From Paenibacillus sp. FSL R5-0345 (GTDB taxonomy: Bacteria > Bacillota > Bacilli > Paenibacillales > Paenibacillaceae), in contig NZ_CP009281.1 in assembly GCF_000758585.1 (NCBI RefSeq), positions 558,001 to 622,000 of the forward strand: DNA of 64,000 nucleotides, written 5' to 3'. Each line of letters opens with the position of its first letter. The first letter of the stretch is position 1. The position numbers and the translations under genes were made by a program. Below the pieces are notes generated by a model. It worked only from the letters and a program-made list of their open reading frames with translations, had not been told where the DNA came from and made no database searches. Below are positions 63,197-64,000 of this stretch, piece after piece.

Positions 63197-63238
63197 AATT
63201 AGGCTATTAAGCTACAAGCTCAAGCCGAATTTAATTCC

Positions 63239-63847
63239 TTATTTCGCGCTTTCGTAACGTTTGCCAACTTCTTCCCAGTTTACTACGTTCCAGAACGCTT
63301 TGATGTAATCAGGGCGTTTGTTTTGGTAGTTCAGGTAGTAAGCGTGCTCCCATACATCGAGTCCGAGGATTGGAGTAGCACCTTCGCTGATTGGGTTGTC
63401 TTGGTTAGGTGTGCTTGTTACTGCCAGTTTGCCATCTTTAACAACTAGCCAAGCCCAGCCGCTGCCGAAACGAGTAGTTGCTGCTGCTGCGAAATCTTCT
63501 TTGAATTTTTCAAATCCGCCCAGCTCGCTATCAATAGCTGCTGCAAGAGCGCCAGTTGGTGCGCCACCGCCGTTTGGTCCGATAACTTCCCAGAAAAGGG
63601 TGTGGTTAGCGTGTCCGCCACCATTGTTACGAACAGCAGTACGGATAGCTTCTGGTACAGCGTTCAGATCTGTAAGAAGTTCTTCGATGCTTTTGCCTTG
63701 CAATTCAGGTGCCTTTTCCAAAGCTGCGTTCAGATTAGTCACATATGTGTTATGGTGTCTGTCATGGTGAATTTCCATCGTTAGTGCGTCGATGTGTGGT
63801 TCAAGTGCGTTGTTTGCGTAAGGAAGTGCTGGTAATTGAAATGCCAT
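63239..63847 (-). CDS. sodA: Superoxide dismutase (Mn/Fe family)
   Basis: 202 residues from ATG 63847 with an ideal AGGAGGGATTTTTCC; an open frame to 63913 is not needed. N-terminus [20 protein letters not shown]; metal ligands lie in [12 protein letters not shown] (His27), [11 protein letters not shown] (second His) and [19 protein letters not shown] (Asp and His). The sequence is of the MnSOD/cambialistic type (GPNGGG near the second ligand). Codon use is strongly optimised, as expected for an abundant protein. On the minus strand a TTGACG 110 bases upstream is a possible -35. Confidence 0.97.
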   Translation of the reverse strand: MAFQLPALPYANNALEPHIDALTMEIHHDRHHNTYVTNLNAALEKAPELQGKSIEELLTDLNAVPEAIRTAVRNNGGGHANHTLFWEVIGPNGGGAPTGALAAAIDSELGGFEKFKEDFAAAATTRFGSGWAWLVVKDGKLAVTSTPNQDNPISEGATPILGLDVWEHAYYLNYQNKRPDYIKAFWNVVNWEEVGKRYESAK

Positions 63848-64000
63848 GGAAAAATCCCTCCTGAGTATATTAGAATTTTGTATAGATAAAGAACTTCGGC
63901 GGTTTATCGTCAAAATTCTTTATTGTTGATATGTACTATAGGGTATCGCCCAATAGGATACTTTAATTAAACAGTATCTGGATCAATAATGCAACACTAA

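Overview
The window looks like chromosomal DNA of a spore-forming, low-to-mid-GC Firmicute, most likely Paenibacillus or a close relative. The grounds are strong AGGAGG-type ribosome binding sites with many GTG and TTG starts, two tripartite spore-germinant receptor loci, bacillithiol-type redox proteins (YtxJ, BrxA), a YkcBC-like pair, a GlgC/GlgD pair and a sporulation-type histidine kinase. I see no rRNA, tRNA, CRISPR array, prophage or complete insertion sequence. Almost everything is core-type chromosome.

Layout. 1-2270: two full-length c-di-AMP (ydaO/yuaA class) riboswitches, each with its own sigma-A-like promoter and intrinsic terminator, face away from each other. The minus-strand one leads into a short operon of unrecognised proteins that runs off the left edge. 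The plus-strand one leads into a potassium operon: unknown ORF, 36-codon membrane micro-ORF, kdpF, kdpA, kdpB, kdpC, then a kinase-less tandem-duplicated KdpD. 9.9-13.1 kb: YtxJ and glutaredoxin, an SDR, a ThuA-like protein, a MerR regulator and thioredoxin. 13.1-17.2 kb: gerA-gerB-gerC type germinant receptor. 17.2-27.4 kb: CHAD protein, LipL-like octanoyltransferase, nitrilase-family amidase, MarR/nitroreductase/monooxygenase operon, PLD-domain protein, ArsR and SulP transporter, DUF1361 membrane protein, alkyltransferase-like protein. 27.5-31.6 kb: second germinant receptor (A-C-D-B order). 31.7-34.1 kb: hydrolase, ABM monooxygenase, APH-fold kinase, DUF1697.

34.2-41.8 kb: YkcB/YkcC-like envelope glycosylation genes with galU, a half-size flavoprotein, and a two-component system. 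The same 11-bp-period direct repeat lies upstream of both ykcB and the response regulator gene. 42.0-47.2 kb: glycogen genes glgC, glgD, glgP. 47.3-55.1 kb: free-Met sulfoxide reductase, small winged-helix-like protein, GNAT, two MFS transporters, MarR, EcsAB-type ABC transporter. 55.1-64 kb: BaiN-type flavoprotein, KinB-like kinase, BrxA, NadE, hydrolase, AcpS, MutY and SodA.

The strongest candidate for something new is the left end. The kdp system appears to be governed by c-di-AMP at RNA level. It may also be governed at protein level through the USP domains of KdpD. The adjacent divergent unknown operon carries a matching c-di-AMP switch and so belongs to the same regulon. Other structure not explained by genes: a four-copy, about 95-bp double-hairpin intergenic element, an array of four TTTAGGGA hairpins after mutY, and a direct/inverted repeat patch after galU. 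All family assignments are from reading the translated sequence without database searches.
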